Part shown: positions 23,315-33,947 of the stretch, one piece after another
How the letters are laid out: each line of letters begins with the position of its first letter
Position numbering within the stretch: the stretch's first letter is position 1
Assembly: GCA_951799405.1 (NCBI GenBank)
Contig: OX637338.1
Coordinates: 4,278,001-4,342,000, forward strand
Source: Agapetus fuscipes
Lineage: Eukaryota; Arthropoda; Insecta; Trichoptera; Glossosomatidae
Direction: 5' to 3'
DNA length: 64,000 nucleotides
Notes under the pieces: generated by a model
The model's database searches: none
What the model was told of the DNA's origin: nothing
What the model saw: the letters and a program-made list of their open reading frames with translations, nothing else
Translations under genes and position numbers: made by a program

Positions 23315-24596
23315 CTGGGACTATAGAATCTTTTTACTTTCACATATTTATTTTTTAATTTAAGATATTTTATTTTATACATGGTTGATAGGCTTAGGCC
23401 AGTTTGTTTCAAACTTACCTTACTGACTCTGTACTGAATGAAAAGGAAAAGTATGAGAACCGTGCATGTAGATTTTTTAAGTATAAAGTCACATAAGCTA
23501 AGATTGAAGCAAAACACCCTAAAAAGTATTAAAATAAAGAATAAAACAAAACAAAATGACATGGTATTAAGATATTTATTGAAAAAAATATTAATCAAGA
23601 TGAACAAAGTAAATTAAGAAATATAATTAAGTATTCTAGTCATCTATAAGTTATTGGCACATTAAAAATATTTAAAAGTTTATTAAGAGGTAACAAGTAA
23701 TACTGAAACAAAAACATTGAAACCTTTAATAGCACAGTGTTCATTAAAATAATTCGTACAGTGAACGGCAAAATTTTAAGTATTCCAAACATATTGAATT
23801 TTTGCAATTTTTAAGCGATATGCTGCCGTCCCAGTCATGTAAATCGAAAAAACGATTATAATTTAATAAGCGTACGTCATTGTCATTAGTTAAGAAAAAG
23901 AAAGAAACTGTATCATTGTAAAATAAATACTGTCAAACAATTGTAAGTATAAGAAAATAATGCATTCATTTGATTATATTTCAATTATTGATAAAAATAC
24001 ATTAAATGCTGTTAATTTGCTGTTATGCTGATTAAATGCTGCTATTTAAATGCTGTTATGTTAATCTCAATATTTATTAGTCGATTGTATCTTATTGATA
24101 AGAAAGGAATGATATATAATACTAGGTGCATAATTACACATAAAACAGCTCTGATTAAAAATGCTATCAATTCTACTGGGAATTCCATGCTCGTGGCATA
24201 TTTGTTAATTTCCAAATATGTTGCAGAAAACATGTATCGAACCAAATATAACACCTCAATACAGTATGAAACAGTGATTTCCAAAACGAGCTAATGATAC
24301 TAAATTTTATTTGATATTTTGGGAAGAATAGCGTGATAGTTTACCCTGTGTGTCATGTATTGTATCCTTATGTGTTACAATAAACTTAATTTATACTTGA
24401 TGCACATCTGCAGACAAAATGAACGGAACAAATGTTCTTACACTAAACAACAATCTTTGGTCGCTAAGGATATAGATTGATGCATGCAATAAATAAGCAG
24501 GGAATGCTAATCTTGTATCACAATGTGTTATGATATGGACCAGCGTAATACCTTTTATAATACTACAAAGCTCACAATAATACAAACACTTTTAAC
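23315..24596. other. Convergent 3' ends of PIGW and the metallophosphoesterase gene
   Basis: AATAAA on the + strand lies at 23533 and on the - strand (tttatt) near 24306. No gene is supported in between; the open frames at 24025-24294 on both strands have no recognisable content. Confidence 0.5.
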
Positions 24597-27500
24597 CTAT
24601 ACTTTTGAAAGCTTGACAACTTGCACATTTTTCCAACAAGTCCGTGTAAATAAAGTGTAGACCAGAAACGAAAACAGGAGCAGCAAACTGATTGCATAAA
24701 GGTGGAGCTGGTAAAACCGCCGGGGAGACCACCAGATTGTATATTGTAGGTTTTGATTATGGGTATCTGAAATAAGACAAAGTTATAAAAACAGTTTTAC
24801 AGCCCAAGTATAAAATATTACACAAACTCCCCTTGATTGTGTAAATTAGCAGTTGATAGCTCAGTTGGTAGAGCGCTTGCATTCCATGCCGAGAGCTCGG
24901 GTTCAAATCCCACCGAGGGTGTCAGAAATGATTTCCCGTTTCGGGTGTTTATTTTAAACCAAAAAGAAAATACTGGCAAGGTTTACGATACATAAGTACC
25001 AGCCGCCTCGGAAGCTGGGAAACCCCCACTCGAACTTCAGTGTTTGACGTAAGGCCGGCCCCTTACCTGTTACTCTAAAATAAATAGGTTCCACTCGCCA
25101 CATGCGACCCCTTTGGGGAAAACACGGCAAGAAGTTACACTACCTGTGATTGATTGAGTTTTCATACATTTTTTGTATTCACGCGACTGAGAAGGGTTAT
25201 GCAATGTTTTATACATGGGGCACTAACGACCAATTCAATCAATTTAATAACGAGAATATTTACCAATTATAGCTATGCCATATCCCATGTTCGGGACCCC
25301 CATCCTGTAGGAGCATGTCGGCACCACAAACTCGTGGTAAGCTTCCTGCTTGAAGTCCACTCTGATGATTTTGTGCTCGTCTTGTGGAGTGAGAGCGAGC
25401 ACTTTACTCACAAACATGGACTCCATCGTGGTCTCTAAATGCAGGGCCGTGTGCTTGTGGCCTGAGAACATCACCGATGGCTGGAATCTGTTGACCACCT
25501 GAAACAAAGACTTCAATATTAGCTAATATCAGCATTGTAGGATACTTACAAGAAACATGAGATAATAATAATATAATATTGGGATGATTTATTTGGTGAG
25601 CGCTGTTTTGTGTGAATCACACCGGAAGAGCCCTCTGTGTGCTTGGTCGTCGCTATAGAAAGCGCCAATTCTCAAGCAAGACCCAGTTGTTGTAAGGGGC
25701 TGTCCATATATTACGTCATTCGCATAAAGGGGGGGGAGTCTGGTCTGCAAATGATGGCAAATGATTTCCGAGTACCAAAAGTGACGTCGTTCTTGTAAAT
25801 ACCAATTTCTACGAAATATACTAAATATTATGTAAGTAATATAACATTATTTATTATTAAGCTCATCCATCATTACAGTAAGAGGGGGAGGAGGGGTCAT
25901 TAGATAATGACTATAGGATGATTGTAGGGGGGGGGGGGGGGGGGGTCGAAAATCGGCCAAAATCGATGACGTAATTTATGGACGGCCCCTAAGGCTGAAT
26001 GGACCTTCAGGGACCGGTCTTTGGTAAAGGAATATTAATTTATTTAAAAAAAAGCACAGTTTCAATTCACTATTATTTATTATTTATGCTTGAACGTTTT
26101 CGCCTTAAAAGGCATCATCAGGAGCAGTAATTTGATTTTTCGTATTTTTTTTGTATTTGAATATTAATTTGTCACCCAGTGACCCAGCTAAGAGCGCATT
26201 TGAAAATATAATTGGTATTTTTTTTGTGCTCTGCCGAGATTCGAACCCACAACCTTAAATTAACGAGTCAGAAGTGTTAACCACTAGACTGCGGACAGAG
26301 GTGGGCATCATCTTATCTAAAGATGACAGATGACGGATAACAGATAACAGATGATAATCTTTATCTTATCGCAGATGATTTTCTGGCGTCATCTGTTATC
26401 TGTTATCTGTAGATAACTTTTTGGCTGAAAATTATCTTTTATCTAAAGATAATTTGAAATACGTTATCTACAGATAATAGATAATATAGACAGATAATAG
26501 ATGATTGTCAAATTCCTCAATGAATTCCATGAAACGGCGCAAGGAGAACAAAGACAGATTTCTTCACTTTGTTTGAATCAAACAATAAAAACCTTTCAGA
26601 CGCCGCACCGACCCTACAACTTATATAACAATGATGGTAATATGATAGTGACCAGTCCGTAGCTCAGTGGTAACACTGCGGACTCTGAATGGGAAGGTTG
26701 TGGGTTCGATTCCCGGTGGAGCACAAAAAATATACCATTTATATTTTCAAATTTGCTCTTCGCTGGGTTGAAAAAATCAAAAAACCTTTACCAATGACCG
26801 GTCACCAAAGGTCCATCCAGCCTTACAGCAACTGGGTCTTGCTTGAGAATTGGCGCTTTGTAGCGACGACGATCAAGCTCGTAAAAAGGTCGATAGCTCA
26901 ATTGGTAGAATGCTTGCATTCCATGCCGAGAGCAAGGGTTCGATCTCAAAGGTTTACTCAGCCTTCACAATAAAATGAGAACCGGCCCCCCTGGGAGCTG
27001 GGAAACCCCCACTTCAACTGAAAGTGGTTGGTGTGAGGCCGGCCCCCTTACCTGTAAAAATAAATAGGTCCCGAAGCGCCACATGCGACCCCTTCGGGGA
27101 TAACGCAGGCAAGAAGTTACACTAAATGTGTAGCTTAGTTGCATTTTTTTTGCGTTTATAATACGTGCCTCTTCTATTGGAATACATATATATATCTATC
27201 TTAACTTTTTCAACGACTTAATTTTTTTCCAGAATTGGTGCTGTTTTAAAGCTTGCAATTATAAAATAAAATTTATAAGCAAATAACAGCCAACTTATGA
27301 CCGGTCCGTAGTCTAGTGTTTAACGCTTCAGACTCGTGATTGGTAGGTAGTACCAAAGATCGGTCGAGAACATAGAAAGTTGTACGGAATACCTACATTT
27401 TTTTTTTAAAGTCTTTGCTACCAACATACAGATCAACCACCATTTGTTTGGTTCTTATATACTTCTTTCACTTCATTCAGTCATAACCTTTTTTATAAAT

Positions 27501-30500
27501 AACAAATCAACGAAGTTATCTTTTTCATTATCTTTTTATCTAGATAATTTTTTGGCGATTATCTTTTTATCTAGATGATTTTCAGGGCCATCATCTTTAT
27601 CTGTTATCTAAGATGATTTCGCTGGACTTTTGGGAAATTATCTACAGATAATCTGTAGATGATTTTGAGCCGTTATCTGTTTATCTTATCTACAGATAAA
27701 TTTTGGTTATCTGTGCCCACCTCTGACTGCGGACTGGACAGAGATAACTGCAGTTAGTGGAAACTTGTGGAGGATCAGGCAACACTTGTAAAATAATATT
27801 TATAAATTGAAACTTCTAATGGTGCATTAATAGGGATCAGTAAAAAAATGCTCTCCAGTCTCTATAAAATTAAGTTGCCTGCAATGGGATGTTAAAAATC
27901 TTTCCAACTCACATTTTCTGTAAATCTTCCAGGAGACAAAAGCAACGGCATGTGAGAGACCACGATGTTAGTCCTATTCTTGGTGATGGCATGTCCCGCA
28001 GGCAGCTGTGGCAGCTTTTGCAAAATAAGATTGACTTTGTAGACATCAACATTTTTGACATCAACTATGTCTGTCTGCACAAATGCAGAATTGAATTGGT
28101 TCAATTTATCCGGGTAGATAGGCTCATTTTCACCTCCAATGTCATTGTCACCTGGGATCCAAACATGCTGAAAGAGGACAAAGAAACATTAGCAACAGTT
28201 TTCTTTATTGATGTATTCTATAAAATTTTGTACATTCAATTATTTACTTCATGAGCTACCTGATTTAAATTAAACACCATATTTTATTTTTTAATCACCA
28301 AATCCAACAAAAATGAAAGCAATGCAACAGTTGCATTGCTGTGTTTGCTCCATGAAAATGAGAAAATATTACATTAAAAGAATTTAAAAAATACGCCGAA
28401 TTAAACAAATGTTTGGATAGAAAAAAAAAATTGTGTAGGCACTTTGAGTATCATTAAATATCCACAAACGGTTTCGCAAATAAACAAACCGTTTTTAATC
28501 ATCAGGTGGTCTAATAAACAAAATTGTTTTATTTATGTATATTAGGATTTATGTATATTATGTATATTACTTGTATGAAAAAGGTTATGACTCTGGATGA
28601 AATGAAAGAAGTATGCAAGGACAGGAAGAAGTGGCGGCTAATCTGCAATGTTGATTTCTAATGTTGGTGTATTCATTTGCTACATTTTTTGCATAGGAAA
28701 TTTTTGACTTTTTTTGTATAGATTTCTTTGTAAGGTTTTGTTCTTTTTTATATTTAAATGTAATTTATTATTCATATTCCTTGACTTATAGGTTGGTATG
28801 AGGCTGACCACCCATACTGTAAAAAATGGTTCACTTTGCCAATGTCACCCCTGTTTCAGGGAAGGTCGGCAAAAGTTGTGGGGCTTATGTTCATTTGAGG
28901 TTTGGATTTTATTTGTAAGTACACATTCAGCATTTGTAAGCGCGAACTACACTTGTTGGTTTGTGGGCATACATCTGAGAGCTTTAAATGAATATATCTT
29001 TGCAACTTAGATTATAGATTATAGGATGAAATATTACAAACGCCTTTACAGTCAATGAGAGTGTTTGGATATTTAAGAACTAGAGAAGGCACACCTTTTT
29101 AATAATTGTGAGGGTTTTTCTTCTGTCCTGCTGATTGACACAATTAATAATATAACATACACACTTTAATATGTTTACTTTTATTTCTTTCACAATGTAT
29201 ACACAATTAACCACAGCACAATAATATTCTTTATTCTTAATTACACGGGCTTGTGGCTATCCCGCCAGGCAAGCTTTTTTTCTCTCTTTCTGCCTTCCTT
29301 TTTTATATTCTTTTGTTTTCCTTTTCATTCAAATTCAAATCTCATGTTCCATTTTACCTAACAAACAAATCCATCTCGTTACAATACACCTCCTTCCTCT
29401 CATAAAAAAAAAACATTCCCAATTTTTTTTTTTTTTTAACAATGAGTAAATAATGTATCATAATGCTCAGCCGGCGCCACATATTTTGTTTTATTTTAAG
29501 GATGAATTTCAAAAATATGAAAATAAAAAAAAACCTGTTTCTGATACATTATTCAGTCATTAATACCTTTTTTAACAATGCCAATTATTTTCATACTAAA
29601 ATTAATATATTTTTTTTTTAACACAAATTTCATATTCAATATTATAAACAATATTTGTTTTTTTTTAAATACTTAATTCAACAATTCAAAATAATCAAAT
29701 AACAATACATAATAAACATTCACCAGTTTATTAATCAATTCATTAAAATAACTTTTTTTTTTTTAAACATGTATCACATCTTTCCCAATATTTAAATTTA
29801 TTTCAAATTTATTTTTCATTAATAAATTTATCAGTCCATCAATTTTTTTAAAACTTTACTTTCATATGTAATACTTTGTTTAATTTATGTTTCATACCTT
29901 CATTCATGCAATATTTCATAATTCATTCTTTCACTGATCACTTTTATATCAACTTTCACCGTATCATTCATCACCTCAAATTTTTCATACACATGAAAAT
30001 ATGTTTTTTTTTTTTTTAATCTAATTTGATTATGTCCTTGATGTGATATTTATTTATAACATTTGTGTCTATATCTTTTAATACATAGACTATCTTGCTA
30101 ACTTTCTTTTCTATTCTGGCTTTGACAAATTTTGGAGCCAACTTTGTACAGAAGTATTTCCCTGCATTTGATTGTATGAAATTTTTACGCCATACAATAT
30201 CCCCTTGATCATAGACACGATTTGATCTACCTTTATTATAATAATTTGCATTTTTATTATATGCATCCCATAAATTTTCTGTTACAATTTTGTATAATGT
30301 GTTTAATTCCTTCATTTTATCTTTATGCATATCTCTATATTTATCTAATTCTTCCTTTGATTCTATTTCATCATTTACTATTTCACCATGAATTTCACCA
30401 TTTAGTACAATCTCCCTACCTCTTGCTAATACATTAGGTGTGTATCCTGTTGCTAAATTGACTGTATTATTTATTATGCTTTGTACTGAATCTAAGAAAG

Positions 30501-33500
30501 TATCCCATTTTCTTTGTTCATTTTCAACAAAAATAGCTAATGTGTATCCTATTGTTCTATTATATGTCTCTACATTATTGCACATGAGAGTATATAAAGT
30601 TGTATAAAATATTTTCTGTACTCCATATGAGTACATAAAATCTTTAAATGCATTAGACTTTAAATTCTTTCCATTATCTGTTATTATCGTTTGCGGTACT
30701 CCTTCTGTTAAAAATATTTTATTTTCTATTAATTTTACTATTTCTTCTGTAGTAGCTCTTCTTAAAGGAAATAACCAACAATATTTGGTAAAAACATCTA
30801 TTATTGATAATATATGTATATAGCCCGTACTTGATTTTGGTAATGGTCCTATCAAATCAATACTCAGCATTTTTAACGGTCTATCCACTCTTTTTCTATT
30901 TTCCATTTTTCCTGCTGGAGGTAAATTATTCGGCTTATACATTTTACATTTTTTCATTTATTTATAAAACTTTTTATATCTGCATACATATTTTTCCAAT
31001 AGTAACATCTTGATATGTATTTATAAGTTTTAAAAATACCTACATGTCCATTATCATGATGATTCTTTATTATAGTTAATCTATTGTCTATAATAGGTAT
31101 CTCTTTCCAATTATATTCCTCTGTGAAAGGATTATCATCATTTATTAGTTTAAATAATTTATTATCTACCATTTTGAATTTTTTGTATTTGTATGGTGTT
31201 TTTGTACATCCTTCTGCGATATTTTTATACCAAGGATCTGCAATATTTGAATTTATTACTTCCATTTCGAATTTATTACTGTATTTTTAATTTCAGATGT
31301 TGTCAGTAAAGTTGCATATTTTTCTGACAATCCATGAATTATTATGTCCATAAGTTCTTTATCATGCATTCTTTTATTTAATAAATTATTTTTTGATTTT
31401 ACCTTTAAAATATAAACAGATGCATTATCATGACCTTGTACCATATTTAAAATTTCTAACTTAAGATTCCTTTGAAAGTCATATTTTTCAAATTGTTGTA
31501 AGAATTTGGTTTTAAAAATTTTCCAATCAAATTCACAGTTAATTACTCTGTACCAAGTTAACGGAAAATCTGTTAAAAATATAGGCATACACTCTACCAA
31601 ATAATCTAATTTTAATTTGTAGACTTTGGCTAATTCTTCTAATCTTATTATAAATTCATTTGGTTCACTTTCACCATTAAAAGATATTTTTAATTTGAGA
31701 GGATCAAAATTTATGGACTCCATTGTGTTACTTTCTAAATCCTTTTTATTATTTATTTTTTTAGATTTCGTCATTTGCTGTATATTTTCAATTTATGCAA
31801 TTAAAAAAAATCATTTCATTGAAAAAATAATTTTCATACAAATTAAATATAACACCATCTATATATATTTATCTAAACTGATTTGAAACAAACTGGTTCA
31901 TATCCATTCTTCATTCTCCCGCGACGTTCGATTTTTAAATTTCCATTCTTCTGAACGTAATGTAGGTAGTTTGAATTCTCTCACCTTCAATATTTTCAAA
32001 CAGCGTTTCAAATCTTGTAATTTCTTGTTGTTAATTGTATAAGTCGATGTCTTCACTAGCTTTTAAACGTGTTGATGCTTTCCATTATGCTTTCACAACC
32101 ATAAATCTGTCCAATTTTAATTATTTCACATTGTTTTGAATGTCATTTATTGGAATCGAATGTCATTTGTTTTTGTTTGAGAAAATTTTCTTCATAGGAA
32201 TTTCATTTACAGATTTTTCTTTTACGTTGGGCGCCAAAATGTGAGGGTTTTTCTTCTGTCCTGCTGATTGACACAATTAATAATATAACATACACACTTT
32301 AATATGTTTACTTTTATTTCTTTCACAATGTATACACAATTAACCACAGCACAATAATATTCTTTATTCTTAATTACACAGGCTTGTGGCTATCCCGCCA
32401 GGCAAGCTTTTTTTCTCTCTTTCTGCCTTCCTTTTTTATATTCTTTTGTTTTCCTTTTCATTCAAATTCAAATCTCATGTTCCATTTTACCTAACAAACA
32501 AATCCATCTCGTTACATAATAATTGTAATGAAATTTACCTTGGTAGGATACTGAGTCACGAAGATGTTGAGAAGTCTCTTGATGTAGGAGTGGAACTCCT
32601 GCTTGCTGGCCAGGGTGCCCTCGTCCATCAGGTCACCCAGGAACACAACCACATCTGGGGTGAACATGGAAGCAACCTGGCCGAATGTCTTGTACAGATA
32701 CCTGAAAGGAAAACGGGTAAGAATATTTGAGCTGCATATCGACAGTTAAAAGGATATAGGGCATAAGCGACAAAAACTAAATTGTACAGGAGAGCAGTTT
32801 AAAGTTTGCGATTGCAGAAAAATAGCTATAGGTAACTTTTTTATTGTTTATCACATGGGGAAAATCAAAACAGCTCTAGAATTAAAAAAATAAAGGCATT
32901 TATTGGCATTTTTTTCACAGTTTTTTGCTTGGGCATAAACGTCAAAAAAGTCATCGTAGAGCCACAGGTGTGAGCGCATTAGAAAGAGCGAAAAATTTAG
33001 AGTAGGATAGCATTCACAACTCATTTTTGACCAAAACGTTGTTTATGCCCTATTTCCTTTTAACCGTCGATATAGATACCTTAAAGTTAAAACTGAATAA
33101 GTGAAACACAGATTGTCATCTTTATCTGATTTTACAGACTGATTCTAATAGTTTAATTTGTTTTCATAGTGTGTACTGATTTTTGAGACGCGACCACACT
33201 GATATTGGTACATAGAGTAAGTACGTATGTTGGGAAACCTCCAGTGAATGCTGGCATGTGATAGTATAACATGTACTAGTGTCTTCGTAATAATGATTTC
33301 TTAAGTATTCAAAGCGCCCCTTACAAAAAATAAAAGCTAAATGGAGAGTCAAACACTTCCATACTGTGATTAAGCAAAATAAAGTTAAAAAAAAAACAAA
33401 AATATTTAAAAATACACTGAGACATTGCAACGGCCTCACAGCCTCGCTGGCAGTATCTGATAAGGAAAGACTCATTTTGGGTCTCCCAGAATCATGATGA

Positions 33501-33947
33501 TTGCTTAGCACCTGAGAAATCTTTGTATCTATAACAGTTACCTGTCAGAATCCCAGTTGAATAAATATCGGAGTGGGGCATCTTCAGACTGTTCACCCAA
33601 AATCTGTGGATCCGCTACCAGGAGGAGGCTCACGCAGTGCGCGGGGTTCTGGCTCGGGCACTCCAGCTTAGACCATTTGTAGGACTGGATGACGTACACC
33701 AAGCTCTCATTGTACAGGATCACAGCGAGGCACAAAACTGTGACGATTCTTAATTGCAATCTACAATCAATAATACAAACAATTACATAAGGTAGTGAAA
33801 AAATTAGATTGGTTTAATTAACATTGATAAGCTAAATTTCAATCTTGATATTTTAATTTTGCAAGTAAAAGTAGATATTCCCGAATATTATATTCAATAT
33901 GGAAAGAAAATGAAAGGAAATTTATTATACCTTATTTTGCAACGCAT
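24597..33947 (-). CDS. Cdc1/MPPE1 (PGAP5)-family membrane metallophosphoesterase
   Basis: Six exons give 352 aa: 33931-33947, 33542-33760, 32539-32701, 27913-28167, 25264-25498, 24597-24766 (stop TAG). All junctions keep frame. Exon 1 is tiny (MRCKI plus two bases) and precedes a signal-anchor, VTVLCLAVILY. Motifs of the calcineurin-like fold are VADPQILGE (D56), VFLGDLMDEG (D102), WIPGDNDIGGE (139-146), NIVVSHMPLL (H205) and FSGHKH (H232, H234). The C-terminus has a membrane segment (LYAISLLLLFSFLVYTLF) and a basic tail. PGAP5/MPPE1 trims an ethanolamine phosphate from GPI anchors in the ER exit pathway. This protein has DPQ and GDND where the canonical enzymes have DxH and GNHD, so it may belong to a separate Cdc1-like subgroup and its substrate is uncertain. 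Introns 3 and 4 are packed with transposons. Confidence 0.85.
24852..25180 (+). repeat. SINE-B (tRNA-derived), near full length
   Basis: The head gatagctcagttggtagagc carries the A box and cgggttcaaatcccaccga the B box. The body is cccccactcgaacttcagtg and taaggccggccccttacctg, and the end is caagaagttacactacctgt. It lies in the metallophosphoesterase gene, intron 5. Confidence 0.88.
25580..26035 (-). repeat. SINE-A on - strand, split by a Harbinger-like MITE
   Basis: The - strand SINE-A body runs 25580-25695 (gatttatttggtgagcgctg; gccaattctcaagcaagacc; agttgttgtaa) and resumes at 25993-26035 (ggctgaatggaccttca; accggtctttggtaaag). The insert at 25696-25989 interrupts it. Confidence 0.85.
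25696..25989. mobile_element. Harbinger-like MITE, 294 bp, with TAA duplication
   Basis: The TIR is GGGGCTGTCCATATATTACG at the left and, inverted, GGGGCCGTCCATAAATTACG at the right. TAA flanks both sides (25693-25695 and 25990-25992), and removing the insert plus one TAA restores the SINE. It is in inverted orientation to the copy at 9710. Confidence 0.88.
26075..26135 (-). other. Hammerhead-like hairpin motif
   Basis: The - strand reads ctgatgatgccttttaaggc then gaaaacg. This is a CUGAUGA core, one extra base, a GCC/GGC stem and GAAA. Self-cleavage is not shown; see findings. Confidence 0.4.
26296..27725. mobile_element. Non-autonomous hAT element, 1430 bp, perfect 8-bp TSD
   Basis: Its ends are CAGAGGTGGGCA at the left and, inverted, CAGAGGTGGGCA at the right, a classic hAT terminus. 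The 8-bp duplication ACTGCGGA is exact at 26288-26295 and 27726-27733. Both subterminal regions (26310-26505 and 27515-27715) are dense in AGATAA/TTATCT motifs in both orientations, the usual design for transposase binding. There is no transposase. The interior holds a composite SINE-A/SINE-B and a SINE-A fragment at 27298-27400. Confidence 0.92.
26651..27160 (+). repeat. Composite SINE: SINE-A joined to SINE-B
   Basis: SINE-A runs from 26651 (A box cgtagctcagtggtaacact; B box gtgggttcgattcccgg) to about 26880. The junction caagctcgtaaaaaggtcga leads straight into the SINE-B head gatagctcaattggtagaat and body to 27160. The same junction occurs at 62140-62160. Confidence 0.85.
28570..29024 (+). 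pseudogene. 5'-truncated RTE-type LINE, young copy
   Basis: It begins inside the C-terminal codons (cttgtatgaaaaaggttatg; VMTLDEMKEVCKDRKKWRLIC) and runs through the 3'UTR and tail to gcaacttagattatagatta. It is almost identical to 44776-45231, so it is recent. It is inserted in intron 3 of the metallophosphoesterase gene on the opposite strand. Confidence 0.88.
29107..29383 (-). repeat. 3' LTR
   Basis: Runs TGTGAGGG...TTACA on the + strand; 277 bp. It pairs with 32240-32516. Confidence 0.93.
30016..31265 (-). pseudogene. Integrase of the LTR element, frameshifted
   Basis: The first frame (30954-31265) has the HH half of the integrase zinc-binding domain (IIKNHHDNGHVGIF) and stops at TGA. 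The second frame (30016-30957) overlaps it by 4 bases, starts MKKCKMYK, and carries the catalytic core: LSIDLIGPLPKSSTGYIHIL, then TIITDNGKNLKSNAF, then a position where NNVETYNRTIG holds the expected glutamate. The HHCC finger is therefore split by a frameshift and its last cysteine looks replaced by Tyr. It is probably inactive. Confidence 0.82.
31256..31774 (-). pseudogene. gag fragment of the LTR element
   Basis: 172 codons from ATG 31774. A retrotransposon-gag type core is visible (PLTWYRVINCEFDWKIFKTK; LEILNMVQGHDNASVYI; IIHGLSEKYATLLTT). It stops soon after the internal deletion junction and has no zinc knuckle, so it is the N-terminal part of a longer gag or gag-pol. Confidence 0.8.
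32240..32516 (-). repeat. 5' LTR
   Basis: 277 bp, matching 29107-29383 except at one position seen. It is adjacent to the primer-binding site and to the exon-3 donor of the host gene. Confidence 0.93.

Larger units (their letters stand above)
26215..27738 (-). repeat. SINE-A head on - strand, split by a hAT insertion
   Basis: Bases 26215-26295 hold the - strand head, with B box cgagattcgaacccacaacc and A box gttaaccactagactgcgga. The remaining bases continue at 27726-27738 after the hAT element. Confidence 0.8.
29107..32516 (-). mobile_element. Ty3/gypsy-type LTR element, internally deleted (no RT), near-identical LTRs
   Basis: Two 277-bp LTRs (29107-29383 and 32240-32516) start TGTGAGGG and end TTACA. 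I see one difference between them (G29247 versus A32380). A 4-bp TAAT duplication flanks the element (29103-29106, 32517-32520). On the - strand, a primer-binding site TGGCGCCCAACGT lies just after the 5' LTR (about 32224-32236). A purine tract gagaggaaggagg precedes the 3' LTR (about 29388-29402). The interior codes a gag fragment and integrase only; protease, reverse transcriptase and RNase H are absent. It lies in sense orientation in intron 3 of the metallophosphoesterase gene, 18 bp from the exon-3 donor. Confidence 0.93.

Noticed and set aside
24852..24925. tRNA gene candidates at SINE heads (also 7254, 62892, 49659)
   Set aside because: A and B boxes are present, but each is followed by the same long dispersed body. 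They are SINEs, not tRNA genes.
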